Shown: in pieces, positions 53,328 to 64,000 of the stretch
Position numbering within the stretch: the first letter of the stretch is position 1
Layout of the letters: each line of letters opens with the position of its first letter
DNA from: Craterostigma plantagineum
Taxonomy: Eukaryota > Streptophyta > Magnoliopsida > Lamiales > Linderniaceae
Assembly: GCA_027422505.1 (NCBI GenBank)
Contig: JAPQWV010000125.1
Span: forward strand, 806,001-870,000
Reading direction: 5' to 3'
Length of the DNA: 64,000 nt
Notes under the pieces: model-generated
The model's input: only the letters and a program-made list of their open reading frames with translations
What the model was told of the DNA's origin: nothing
Databases searched by the model: none
Position numbers and translations under genes: made by a program

Positions 53328-55741
53328 TCAAGATTCCGCAATCGGAAAAGCCGACCCGATCCTATCGCGGCCGAGGCGGTAGCACTTTACATTCACCGAG
53401 TAGGGCCCGAACTCGACGTAGTTGTCTTCCCCGCCGGCGTAGAAGCACAGAGTGTACAGTGCAATCTCGAACTCGGGGCTCACACCGATGAACGAGCTCG
53501 ACACCGACTTTAAGACGCCCCTCCATTCGAACTGGACCGTGAGAAGCTGTGTCTCCGAGTCGGGCTGTACAAAGAAAGAACCAAACGTTATTACTAATTT
53601 CTCCGTCGAGGAATTGGCGTTATTACGAGCGCTTGGTTAAGGTCGTCGCTGTTACGTACCACTTGACCGCGCCGACGAGGGAAGATGTAGCCTTGGTAGT
53701 CGACGTTTCCCTTTGCCTCTTCGAGGTAGAACTGCAAGAACAATCAGGATGTGTTTGGACCGAAGAAATGAGTGTTGAAAATAAAATTGAAGAGAACTGT
53801 TTTTACAAGTTTTTCATTAGTTTTCATCGGCGCTTGGTGAAGAAGTCAGTTTTCCTTGGGTGCGTGTTTGTATGCAGAATTCATGCGTGGAGAAGACGAA
53901 GAAAAAAACCCAAGTGCATCGAACAATGGTACGCGAGGCTTCGAGCGTCATATACCATTACACTTTGTTTTCTTCTCTTTTCCGCATCGAAATCCTTATA
54001 CCAAACACACCCTCAGCGGTTAAGTATAAACTTAAGCTATACTATCTTTTTTCCTCCTTTTCCTTACCTGTTGTTTCTTCAGCCAAACAAACATAAAATC
54101 TAGTTTTCCTTTTCCATTTCATTTTCGTCTCAACTACTAATTTCTTTAAACCAAGCCGAGTGTCTGGAGCAGAGATTACGACCATCAATATAAAATTGAA
54201 TTCACATGTAATGGCAAGCCTGAGTAAGGGTTCGAACGAGAAACCTGAATCCAATTATGGAATCCCGAGACTTCCCTCTCTCCCCGTCCCTTAATCTCTC
54301 CGACGAAGACGTGCTCGAAAGCAGAGGAGGACCCCGAAGTCCCGCCCCGACCGTACAGATCGAACCAAAGGCCCTCCATCGTCCTCTTGAACTCCTGAAA
54401 TCCTCGGGGGAATATCCCCTTAGCCGATAGGTACTGATGGAGGTACTTGATCGGCTTAGTCCTGCTAATCTCCTCGATGAACGATGCTTGCTCTTGCCTC
54501 TCCTCGTTCGTCAGTACCTCCTTGTACCCTTCCTCGGGATTGTAGTTGTCCAAAAGTGAGCAGAAGCGCGAGTACGTAGGCCTTCGAAAGACGTCGTCGC
54601 TCAGCCAAGAAAATAGGGTTCCTTGGGCCATGTCGTCCCTTTGGTAGACCTTCTTGCCTTCTCCACAGTCGATTTGGTAGTCTTTGCCCGGCGATAGGCG
54701 GTTGGAGTCGAGCTCCCATAGCTTGTTGATGGCCTTTGAGAGGTCGGATAGCTCTTCTTCTGTGACTTCGATGGCTGAATTGGCTACTTCTTCTTCGGAG
54801 TGGAAACTCTGTTCTTGCACGGGGAGTTTGAATTTGTCCCATTCGTTACGAGGAATCTGTTTCAGAGGCAGACGAGGAAGATGTTGAGAAATGTTTCAGG
54901 AAAGGAAAAGGCGGGTGCAATAAGATGACCTGATGGCGTTGTTTCGAATGCTTCTTGGGCATGGTCTCCCAACCGTCGTTGTTTTGCCTAATTTCTTCGC
55001 CTTCCTTCTATAAGACAAACAATAACAAGAAGAAGAAAGCTTGGACAAAGAGCTAAGACCATTGAGCTAAATAGTAAACGGGCGTAGAATGTTGAAGTGA
55101 GGTTAGAAGGGAAATAAATGAATACCTCGTAGTTCTTGCGTGGTTCTTGCCACTCGGGCCTTGTTTCCTCCTCCTTGTTTCGTCTCTGGCGTACCACATT
55201 CGAGAAAATAGAAAAAACGTGAGGAATAACAAAGCGCGAAAGTCGAACACTAAGTCGGGAATTTTATCGAACGGTTGACCTGCGCACGATGAGCCGGTCT
55301 TTGTTCGTATTCAGTCCTCTTATCATCATGACTCTCATCGTTATCCCCAGATACAACCTGCAAACTCAGCTAAGTCATAAAACACAAAGATGATGCTAAC
55401 TTTTTCCTTTTAGGAAACGGTTGATCTTCGATCGAACTCGGTCACTACTTCTTACTAGTCGAAAATGGCGATGGCCAAATGAATAATCAACCTAAATCAT
55501 CTCTTCCGAATCACAATTAGACGTGAACAGTGCATGAAAAAACTGCCTCTGCCGCAATGATCGAGTAAAGGCAGAGAGAACAATCGAAATCTACATGACA
55601 AAGAAAATTAACCTCTGCCCAGGTGGATCTCGACCGTTCATCTCTCTGTTCTCGGCGATCGCGATTATCATCGTTGCCGCGGTCATCGCCTAGGACGGCG
55701 TCAAGCGCCACATTCATCAGGCCCTTCATAAGTCCTTCCAT
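53328..55741 (-). CDS. EndoU (XendoU-type) poly(U)-specific endoribonuclease
   Basis: Seven exons on the minus strand (55741-55613, 55357-55280, 55185-55126, 55007-54930, 54856-54245, 53731-53660, 53564-53328) give 421 residues; all junctions are GT/AG and phase 0. The first about 115 residues are charged and low complexity (GDDRGNDDNRDRREQRDERSR, split by exon borders). The EndoU catalytic domain follows. His297 (EHVFVGE), His315 (SGFHNWIQ) and Lys362 (RGVLKSVSSS) fall at the spacings of the catalytic His-His-Lys triad of XendoU. The C terminus has SPEFEIALYTLCF and VNVKCYRLG, typical of the family. It cuts RNA at uridines and leaves 2',3'-cyclic phosphates; plant substrates are largely unknown. 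No signal peptide is visible. It is divergent from AP2M. Confidence 0.92.
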
Positions 55742-56248
55742 TGCCACCCACAGATGAAGATGATCGAATCTTTCTCTACCCAAACAAACAGATATTTAGC
55801 TGTGTGTGAATTGTCGAAACGTTTGCCGTGTAATTTATTTACGGTGTGGGTGGATGGTGGATTGAGAGTGAGTGGCAGTTTCGTCATTCTCTGCCGACAG
55901 TCAAAGAATGATAACATATAACCAAAAATATTCAATGATCCTTCCTTTCCCATCCATATATTTTGTAAGATATTTTCTCAAAAAAGTAAATAGTCAACTC
56001 TTTGTACCAGAACAAGTTCAGTTAGAAATCGCCATCAGTGTCGACGTGTCTTCTCTTTCTCCTCTAAGGCTTTGTAATTGTAGCCCAAGACTTAAAATAT
56101 AGGCCCGTTTCCAATCATCAACAACAAAGGGGTCGCAGTGTACGTGTTTTGGGCCAAAAACTCACTAAATAGTTAATATATATCGTTTGAAAAGTCACGA
56201 TCTTGTTTGGAAAATTCACAATCTTTCTTCCAATTCAGGAGCACAGCG
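55742..56248. promoter_or_regulatory. Shared upstream region of EndoU (-) and AP2M (+)
   Basis: Only 507 bp separate the two start codons, so both leaders and promoters share this interval. TAGGCCC / GGGCC-like words (TTGTAGCCCAAGAC, TATAGGCCCG, TTTTGGGCC at about 56,080-56,155) resemble the site II / TGGGCY elements of plant housekeeping promoters. No strong TATA box is evident for either gene. Confidence 0.6.
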
Positions 56249-59200
56249 ATGCCCGTGGCAGCTTCGGCGGTATATTTTCTGAATCTGCGCGGCGATGTCC
56301 TCATTAATCGCCTCTACCGTGACGATGTTGGGTAATTAAGGCTTTCTCTAGCTGCATTTGATCTTCGCTGTGAAACGAACTTATTTATTTGTTTATGTGA
56401 AGCTCGATTAGGTTCTTCCGTGATTTAATGTTATGGATCTGCATTTGTTGCCAGCATATTTTTCGTTAAGGATGTGAATTTTGAGTTACGGTTCTCCTTA
56501 GCTGATTCTTCTGTGTAGAAGCTATACAAGGATGGTTTGGGTGGAGTTGACAGTTGACTTGGTTATGCCTTCTTCTAATTCACTGATCTGTCAGGTTTAG
56601 GAGGTCAAAAGTTACTTTGTGCAGATTAAGCATCACGATGCCAGCCTAGTATCTGCTGCGTCGTCGTTCTCCATTTATATGCCTGGATTAATTTTATCAG
56701 CTTGTATATAGGATGAAATTTTTGGAAATATTAATTAGAAGACTAGAATCCTGGGTTGCTTGATTTCCATTTATCTGAACTGAAATTTTCATATTTTCTC
56801 AAATTTGTACTTTTTAGAGGCAATATGGTGGATGCTTTCCGGACACATATCATGCAGACAAAGGAACTTGGAACTTGTCCTGTTCGGCAGATTGGTGGCT
56901 GTTCTTTTTTTTACATGAGGATCAGCAATGTCTATGTTGTTATTGTTGTCAGCAGCAATGCTAATGTTGCGTGTGCGTTCAAGTTTGTTGTTGAGGTAAT
57001 TTCCACTTCAAGCATTCTGTATACTCTATACCTTCATCTCAGTTAGCTATTAGCAGCAAATCCGATGATCATGTGAGTATGGGCTGCTATTGATTCTATT
57101 CTAATTACCTAAATCTGAAAATTTTGATGCTCTAGCATTGTTCTACATTTTCCTGTATTTCATGTTAATGCATTCAATTTGTCCCAGTTGGATACCTCTT
57201 CATCTCACATATCTGTCATCTGTCTACTGTAAAATTCACTCATTTGTATTTTTTGTTTACATTTCTATTTGCTTTTGTACAAGACGATTTTCTCGTAGAT
57301 TTTTTATGTTTCCTGATTCCTGAAGCTTACATAAGCTTGATTTGCAGGCTGTTTCATTGTTTAAATCTTATTTTGGAGGGGCATTTGATGAAGATGCTAT
57401 ACGCAACAATTTCGTGTTGATTTATGAGCTCTTGGATGGTATGAAGATTGTCTATATCTTTCACACTTTTTCGTTTTCATTCTTTACTGATGAGACCGTA
57501 TGAAAATTAGTCCATGCTGTGTTCAGTCGTGTTGTTTAAACTTCTAAAAAGACATTTATGGTAGAGTTACTGAAATTCAGACATGGTGCTGAAGGATCCA
57601 TAAAATGTCTTTTTCAGTTGTGTTTATACAAGGAAGTGAAATGGCTAACTTGTCCCTGTGATCGTTGATATTAATGATTAGTCTCGTAAACACTCCCATC
57701 AATATGTTACTATCTCACACTTACTAATAAAAACTAAAATTTATGCTCCACTTTGGATAATGTAAGACTATTTTCACTCCTGAACTTGTTTCCCTTAAAA
57801 TGCAGAAATCATGGATTTTGGTTACCCTCAAAATCTGTCACCTGAAATTTTGAAGCTCTACATAACCCAAGAAGGTGTACGCTCGCCATTTTCCTCGAAG
57901 GTAAGATTTACTACAACTGCACTTTATACAAGGATGTAAAGCAGATGTCTTTTCCTATGGATGGGTTATCTTGACTTCTTCCATGTATGAATAAATGAAC
58001 AGTCATCGGACAAACCGGTTCCAAATGCAACTTTACAAGTTACTGGTGCTGTTGGCTGGCGTAGGGAAGGTCTTGTTTACAAGAAAAATGAGGTAGATGT
58101 AGATAATAATGACTTTTGTGAATTCTTGTAGCGTCGAAAATGTTCTAAAGTTGGAATGAATGTTTTACAGGTATTTCTTGACATTGTGGAGAGTGTTAAT
58201 CTTCTGATGTCTTCAAAAGGTAAACAGTTCATGTGGTAGTGAAAATCTTTTATTGGTACTTGCTTTTGATTTTACATTTTTATGTTGTGTATGATGTTTA
58301 TGTCCTTGTTTCCCTTTTGTAGGTAGTGTTCTGCGCTGCGATGTCACTGGGAAGATTCTTATGAAATGCTTCCTTTCTGGAATGCCTGATCTGAAGTTGG
58401 GGTTAAATGATAAAATTGGACTTGAGAAAGAATCTCAGCTTAAGTCCCGTCCCGCGAAGAGGTATGATTATGTCCGACCCTACTAAGAGATCAAGGAATC
58501 TATATTGTCTGTTAACATTTTTCGTATGTTATCTTGCAGCGGGAAAACTATTGAGCTTGATGATGTCACTTTTCATCAATGTGTAAACTTGACGAGATTT
58601 AATTCAGAAAAGACTGTTAGTTTTGTTCCTCCAGATGGTGAATTTGAACTGATGAAGTAAGTTGCTATTCTACATCTAAGATTAATCAAGTCTTAATCTT
58701 GTGCTTTTGAAGTGCATCTATAATATTAAGTCGTTAAAGTAGAAGTTATCAGAGAAACTTTTTTAACTTTTCCTGCAATGCTCTGGATAAGAACGGCAAA
58801 CGCTTTCGTTATATTTCAAGTGCTTCTTTAACAAATTCAATGTGTATTCTCAAAAGGTACCGAATCACAGAAGGGGTCAACCTTCCTTTTCGGGTTCTGC
58901 CAACAATCAAGGAATTGGGTCGGACACGTATGGAAGTGAATGTGAAGGTTCGTTGGTCCATCTATAATTAACTAGTAATATGTAATTTCCTCTCTATCTA
59001 TTACACATCATAACATGGTAGAGATCTTTTTAGGTCAAGAGCGTCTTTGGGGCAAAGATGTTTGCTTTGGGCGTGGTTGTAAAGATTCCTGTTCCCAAAC
59101 AAACCGCAAAAACTAGCTTCCAGGTTACTTCAGGCAAGGCAAAGTACAATCCGTCTATTGACTGTTTAGTTTGGAAGTAAGTCCCTTTACGTTCACAAAC

Positions 59201-59662
59201 ATGTTTAATAGCTTGTTCAGGCTGCCTTTTTATGTGCTAAGTTGTCTATGCTTTTTAGGATAAGGAAATTCCCCGGACAAACTGAACCTACATTGAGCGC
59301 TGAAGTAGAGCTGATATCTACAATGACAGAAAAGAAGTCATGGACAAGACCTCCCATTCAAATGGAATTTCAGGTGGATTTTAACCCTTAATTTTCGCTG
59401 GAATAACTAATTCTGTGCCGCGTAAAACCTTGTTAACCTATTGCCCATTCCTCAGGTCCCTATGTTTACAGCCTCGGGATTGCGCGTTCGCTTCCTCAAG
59501 GTCTCAGATGCTAATCCTCGGAAACCTAATTTTCTTTTGTGGTTCTGCAGTCAACTAACTCGAGGCAATACTTCTCCTCAGGTTTGGGAAAAGAGTGGGT
59601 ACAACACCGTCGAATGGGTTCGGTACATCACAAAAGCTGGTTCGTACGAAATTAGGTGCTAA
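56249..59662 (+). CDS. AP2M: AP-2 complex medium (mu) subunit
   Basis: Thirteen exons: 56249-56331, 56818-56995, 57348-57438, 57806-57900, 58003-58092, 58171-58219, 58323-58461, 58540-58656, 58857-58947, 59034-59176, 59259-59373, 59456-59500, 59582-59662. They sum to 438 residues, the same length as Arabidopsis AP2M. The N-terminal longin-like domain (about 1-140) starts [19 protein letters not shown] and includes [14 protein letters not shown]. The mu-homology domain (about 170-438) includes NVLRCDV-like VLRCDVTGK, then [15 protein letters not shown], and ends AGSYEIRC. The mu subunit recognises YxxPhi cargo at the plasma membrane in clathrin-mediated endocytosis. All junctions are GT/AG and the joined frame is intact. 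Confidence 0.97.
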
Positions 59663-61063
59663 GGGGTCGAGGGTGAATTTCTTGTTCCGATTTCGTAATA
59701 AACTCATCTTGCCGAGGTGATTTCAGGTCAGTGTCGTCTCGGTCGGCCGTTGATCTATTATAATTTTCAGAGTTTGATAATCGTATTCGATACTTGTTGT
59801 ATAGTTTAGGAAGCTGCTTCAATTCGAATTATACTTTTGAGTTATGCCCGCGATGGTGTTGTGGTTAATATATTTGGAGGGGTGCGTTATTGCCATCTAT
59901 ATTCTCTACTATTTAGTAATCTTCCTCTCCACATCGAATGTCATTTTTTTTTTTTTCACTTTTATGGCGTTGGAAATCATGTAGTTTTTTTTTCCACTTC
60001 TATACCATACTGGCCTCGATAAAATCAGTCGATCATAAAGTTGGCTCGTGTGTATGTATATTTATATGGTATTTCATTGTTTTACGAATCCGAGAGATAG
60101 CAGATCGATTAGAACAAAATGCGGAATATCTCGAAGTAGTATTACTAACTATTCGTACTATTATATAATTGGTGAGGGGTGGATAAAAACTGAAATTAAT
60201 TGATATGTAAATTATTTGCAATTTAGTTCTTTATTTATAATTTAATTAATTAAGTAATTTTTATATCACTTCTAATTTTTTTATTTACTGTATTTATGCC
60301 TTTAAAACTAAGTTTCTTATTATATATTTGAAATTTATATTTCATCTTAAACAGTAGAAATTGTGATTTTAAAATTTAAAATAATTTCAATATGATTATA
60401 TTTTAAGCACACAAGAAAGTAGTAGTTAATTAGAATAGATCTTATTTCGTATTGTGGTCTTTATTGTATCTCTTAGGCCAAGAGCATCTAATCTCTAGTA
60501 ATTTAATAGAATCAAATGCATGTGTAGGCTCTCATCGTATAATGGCGAATTGATGCATTCGATATGATCGATAAAAAAGACAAAGATAGTGCATTGCAGG
60601 AGAAGACAATACTGCTGCAATAATCCCTACGGAAACACTAAACCATAAATGTCCCGACATATATTTGCTCGGAATTCAATGTTGGAAAATGACACTGCAC
60701 TGCAGAAGTTTTTATCTACTGCAGTGCTGAGCATGAGAGATCGAGCATCATCACAAATCCACAAATCTTTCTTTTATGCTTAACCACCATTCTCTTATTC
60801 ATAATCTAAAAAAGCTTACATTTTTTCCCCTTAGTTATGCACCCTCCATTCTCGGGTTATGAACTAAAAGTACCCAAAATTAAAAAAAGTAAAAGAGATA
60901 CCCAAAATCAAACAAATTACAGTTGTCTTGCTTGTTTGTGCTCATAACATGAAAAAAGAAAAGAACACGAATGAAAAATTAAAATAGCATTAATCACATA
61001 ACCATGTATTCTACAGGCATGTAACGTCAATTTCAAACCCCTCCTTTTCGACCCTTTTAGTCG
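59663..61063. other. Intergenic between AP2M and the zinc-finger gene, with a Helitron-like fragment
   Basis: The first few hundred bases are probably the AP2M 3' untranslated region. At about 60,152-60,245 (plus strand) TTCGTACTATTATATAATTGG then GTGAGGGGTGG and AATTATTTGCAATTTAG is a diverged copy of the Helitron-like 5' block at 47,337. The remainder shows nothing definite; both flanking genes converge here. Confidence 0.5.
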
Positions 61064-61681
61064 TCAAGGAGTCGAAGACGACCTTCGTCCCAAGCGAAGC
61101 TCTAAATCGAGCTCTCCAATGGCAGAATCTTTCCCCGTCTCATCTCCACAGAAGTTATTATTACCATCATCATTAACGCTTATAAACCCTAACGTCTCTT
61201 CTATGTTGTTCGCAGACTGATGAAGGGAAGAATTAGAAGAAGACGGCTCATTCTCCGCCGCCGCCGTAGGCGAAAACATAAGCTGATGATTATGGCTCGT
61301 CGAAGAATCCATAACAGACGGCAAGACGAAGCTTTCATTAGAATTATTAGGGTTAGGGTTTGGGAAAGGATAGAGAAGGCAAATCCCGCCTGCCATGAGC
61401 TCTTGCGTAGGGATGATTACGGGCGAAAGGGATGAGCTAATGTGATGCTTCGAAGAAGATACGTTTACTGGCAATAGCTGAGAGAAATGTAAAGGAGAGA
61501 TATTTATACCGTGCATTTTCGCTCTATCCCTACGGTGAACGTTCATGTGTCCTCCCAACGCCTGGGCTGATCTGAACTCTCTCTTACAGAAGGTGCACGA
61601 GTAAGAACGCGGGGGCCACGTGCACCCGAGGGTGTCTTCTTCGAACGCCCGAACTTCCCATGAATCGTCTTCTTCGTACAT
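61064..61681 (-). CDS. SUPERMAN-type C2H2 zinc-finger repressor
   Basis: Intronless 205-residue frame. A single plant-type finger (about residues 28-51) has [21 protein letters not shown], the QALGGH signature. The preceding TWPPRSYSC and following RRDRAKMHG are typical of the SUPERMAN/RABBIT EARS/ZFP10 group. A Ser/Asn-rich middle ends in an EAR repression motif LDLELRLG near the C terminus (about 192-199). Such proteins bind DNA in the nucleus and recruit TOPLESS-type co-repressors; many control flower or branching development. Which member this is cannot be decided. The start is the first ATG, just before the conserved [16 protein letters not shown] N terminus. Confidence 0.93.
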   Translation of the reverse strand: MYEEDDSWEVRAFEEDTLGCTWPPRSYSCTFCKREFRSAQALGGHMNVHRRDRAKMHGINISPLHFSQLLPVNVSSSKHHISSSLSPVIIPTQELMAGGICLLYPFPNPNPNNSNESFVLPSVMDSSTSHNHQLMFSPTAAAENEPSSSNSSLHQSANNIEETLGFISVNDDGNNNFCGDETGKDSAIGELDLELRLGRRSSSTP

Positions 61682-63409
61682 ACTAACTACTAGGTTTTCT
61701 TGAACTCTCTTTTTAAGCCCTAGCTACTCAAGTCATGGGTAAAGAGATCGAATTCGAAGAAAATAAATTAAGGGTTGTGAAAAAGATGGAAACTTGGTGG
61801 ATTATATGTATAGGTGTTATATAGATGGTAGGGTATGGGCTTTGTTGGTGAAACAATGGGGACAAGGGTTCACAGCGCAGAGAAGATACGAACAAGGTTT
61901 TTTCTTTATTACAAGCTTTAATGATCTTGGAATTTACTTTCGAGGGCTCAGATTAAAGCTACGATATAATATCTAATGTTTCTCCGAAAAAAAAACAATT
62001 CACCTCTTTTCGATGGTTACAAAAGGCCACACTGCATTGGGCTCAACGCTCGAACCATATTTTTCTTCGTCATCAGTGTAGTCAATGTGGTGAGAAGCTT
62101 TCACATTACATTTCGCATAGATTGGTCACTGCAAATTTCATAAATTATGTTAGATTTTTCTTGTATAGTTAATGTCCGGCGACATATGCAATGGAATCAA
62201 GATTGAATTTTCGTTGTGTCTAATATATGTGATTGATATGTATGACTGTGAAAGTGATCACACCACATCTGGATTTTTTTATTACTTTTTGCTTAGTAAC
62301 AAGAGGATTAATTACGGCACCACTTTAATGGATCATAGAAAAATATAATTTTTTTGAATATCATATGGAACACGAACATAGATACTAACACACCAACAAC
62401 TTTGATTGCTAGACTACTTGTCGTTTCGCCGTTGTATGTAATGAATATTCTTTGATCTTTGTAGGTAGTAACGAATGATTGATTACTTATGTATAACCTG
62501 TCGCCAAGTAACGTTTTTTTTATGAAACATTGCATTGATATTGACACCGTAACTATAACGACTAATAGTGATATATTTTCTTAATATGCTATCGAGTGCA
62601 TTACAATGCATTTGTAGATCATTTGAGATTTTATGTATCCAAAGCCAATTTTGTTTTCTTTTTCTCTTTTTTCATTGCTAGGTATATATATCCTCCATCA
62701 CAATCCTTACATTCATGCTTAATCATTTTCTGAAGCGTACCTAACTTCACTTTCGACTATGAAACAACTCTAATTTTGAGATTTATACAAAATGAGGGAT
62801 AATTTATATACATATACATATAACCTTCGGACAAGTAGGAAGATCTCTGTGTTCGAAAATGATTGACTTCTCTTTGTTTTGAGATTCTTTTGCCTATTGA
62901 ATTTAGAACGATTGAGCATATGTGGTGGGCTAACTGCTGAGATTCTAGCTTACTCAAAAGAAGTATAGCTTTACAACTTAATAAGTTTTATATATAATCC
63001 ATCACTTGAAGAAATTAATAAATCAATGACCTTTGGTGATGGAAACGTGTCCATGATATGAATTCATTACCCTGTCTTAATTTCCAACATATATGCATAT
63101 GCATCTTCCCAGAATCGCATATGCAGAGAATATATGCAACTGTAACTTTCAGTGTTACGTAATCAAATCAAATCGAATGCTCCCATTAAGATAAATTTCA
63201 ATCGGATTCGGGTTTATAATTTCAACGGGGACGAATTCAAATAACTATCTATTATATTGCAAAGTTGCGATCTTTTCTTTGTTTTCTGTTTTCTGCAGAG
63301 AAATGCAGCAAGAAAACTTTGGACTATGGTTGTTTTACATCATCATATAATTCAAACAAATTGCAAAGAAGAGGGAAAAATACTCACATTCAATTCGATT
63401 CTGCGAATC
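61682..63409. other. Intergenic, promoter side of the zinc-finger gene
   Basis: AT-rich DNA. Short frames (61,794-61,976; 62,308-62,547; 62,757-62,957) have no domain. Probably holds the zinc-finger gene promoter near 61,700-62,500 and the 3' region of the lipid phosphatase near 63,400. Confidence 0.5.
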
Positions 63410-64000
63410 TCAATCAGCAATCCAATCCATGATATTCTGATAATTCAATCCACGAAAGACGATCAAAGCTTCGGCAACGCCCAAACAAGCCCCAGCAAGA
63501 ACATCCATCACGAAATGCCTGCCCATCAAAACCCTCGAAAACGACGTCGTAACGGCCCAGATCCCCACCGCCGTCAGAAACCCTTCGAACCCTAAAAATT
63601 CGGCGATCGATTCCAAATACAGGTGACAGAAGCTCGCCACGAAGAAAACCCTACTCGAATGCCCACTGGGGAAGGACCAATGATCCACGGCAAACGACAC
63701 GAACATGTTCTTGTTGTAAACGGGCCGAGGACGCCTGATCAAATGCTTGAGCGAGCCGATGAATGCCAAATCGACGAGGCCACCTATGAGGAGATTCGCC
63801 AAGAGGATGAATTTTAGGCCGCCGATGCCGTCTTCGGCGTAGTAGTAGTCGTGGATGAGAAGGGAAATCGTGATTGGAAAGAACAATCGGCCGTCGCCGG
63901 AGAGTTCGAGGAGTTTAAGGAAGGAGTGTGGGAGAATTGGGTTGAAGAAGCTGTGGAGATTGAGGGATATTTTGGTGTCGATTAGGGCTAAACGGCTGAG
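63410..64000 (-). CDS. PAP2-family lipid phosphate phosphatase, 5' end cut by the window
   Basis: The frame runs off the window at 64,000, with 196 residues visible. Phosphatase motifs are present in order: KHLIRRPRP (KxxxxxxRP), PSGHS, and SRVLMGRHFVMD (SRxxxxxHxxxD). Hydrophobic segments (LLANLLIGGLVDLAFIG, VFFVASFCHLYL, FLTAVGIWAVTTSF) fit the six-helix membrane fold. The N-terminal part with LDTKISLNLH-like ALIDTKISLNLHSFF and LKLLELSGDGRLFFPI resembles lipid phosphate phosphatase beta. It would dephosphorylate phosphatidic acid or isoprenoid diphosphates at an internal membrane. There is no intron in the visible part, and the true start lies beyond the window. Confidence 0.88.
   Translation of the reverse strand, partial: LSRLALIDTKISLNLHSFFNPILPHSFLKLLELSGDGRLFFPITISLLIHDYYYAEDGIGGLKFILLANLLIGGLVDLAFIGSLKHLIRRPRPVYNKNMFVSFAVDHWSFPSGHSSRVFFVASFCHLYLESIAEFLGFEGFLTAVGIWAVTTSFSRVLMGRHFVMDVLAGACLGVAEALIVFRGLNYQNIMDWIAD

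Noticed and set aside
53549..54103. 184-residue plus frame across EndoU exons
   Set aside because: Antisense to EndoU exons 6-7 and the T-rich intron between them; no domain.
57138..57323. Frame inside an AP2M intron
   Set aside because: Lies wholly within the intron between exons 2 and 3 and is a hydrophobic translation of T-rich DNA.
63257..63817. Plus-strand frames near the right edge
   Set aside because: Antisense shadows of the lipid phosphatase coding sequence.

Overview
The window is nuclear DNA from a flowering plant. The genes have introns with GT/AG borders, and the protein families are plant-typical: a MYC2-type bHLH factor, a VQ protein, a SUPERMAN-type zinc finger with an EAR motif, and the AP-2 mu subunit. 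The mobile elements are also plant-typical: Sirevirus-like Ty1-copia, Athila-like Ty3-gypsy, Helitrons and many small TIR elements. It is a eudicot; an asterid, perhaps Lamiales, is my guess from general look only.

Layout. Positions 1-13 kb form a gene island: a MYC2-like gene (-), a small bZIP-like basic-region gene (-), a HAIKU1-like VQ gene (+) and a two-MSP-domain VAP gene (+) whose second half repeats the exon pattern of the first. Positions 13-16 kb hold small repeats, including a complete 249-bp Helitron. Positions 16,003-33,300 are one Helitron (minus strand) with both termini visible and a decayed Rep/helicase. It is split by a 10.4-kb Sirevirus-like copia element (22,391-32,763, TSD AAGAC) that has an intact gag-pol frame and an env-like frame in two pieces. 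Positions 34,886-47,100 are an old Athila-like LTR split by a younger, frameshifted Athila-like element (35,603-45,867, TSD ATTAA). Positions 47-50 kb are AT-rich repeats. A second gene island fills 50-64 kb: an apparently unreported box C/D snoRNA locus (-), an EndoU endoribonuclease (-) divergent from AP2M (+), a SUPERMAN-like zinc finger (-), and a lipid phosphatase cut by the window end (-).

The genes are independent transcription units, not an operon. The one clear shared arrangement is the divergent EndoU/AP2M pair, with about 0.5 kb between start codons.

Most notable observations: (1) a palindromic motif built on ATGTTGG-N-CAACAT recurs about every 0.4-1.2 kb across the whole copia element, in LTRs, non-coding parts and ORFs, in different reading registers, which suggests a DNA- or RNA-level role; (2) the exon-by-exon internal duplication of the VAP gene, with a third, dead copy of exon 1 upstream; (3) a snoRNA with a perfect 8-bp terminal stem and a 13-nt match to a conserved 18S rRNA segment; (4) a Helitron whose two ends are recognisable across a nested 10-kb insertion. 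All gene models were read by eye; no database search was possible.
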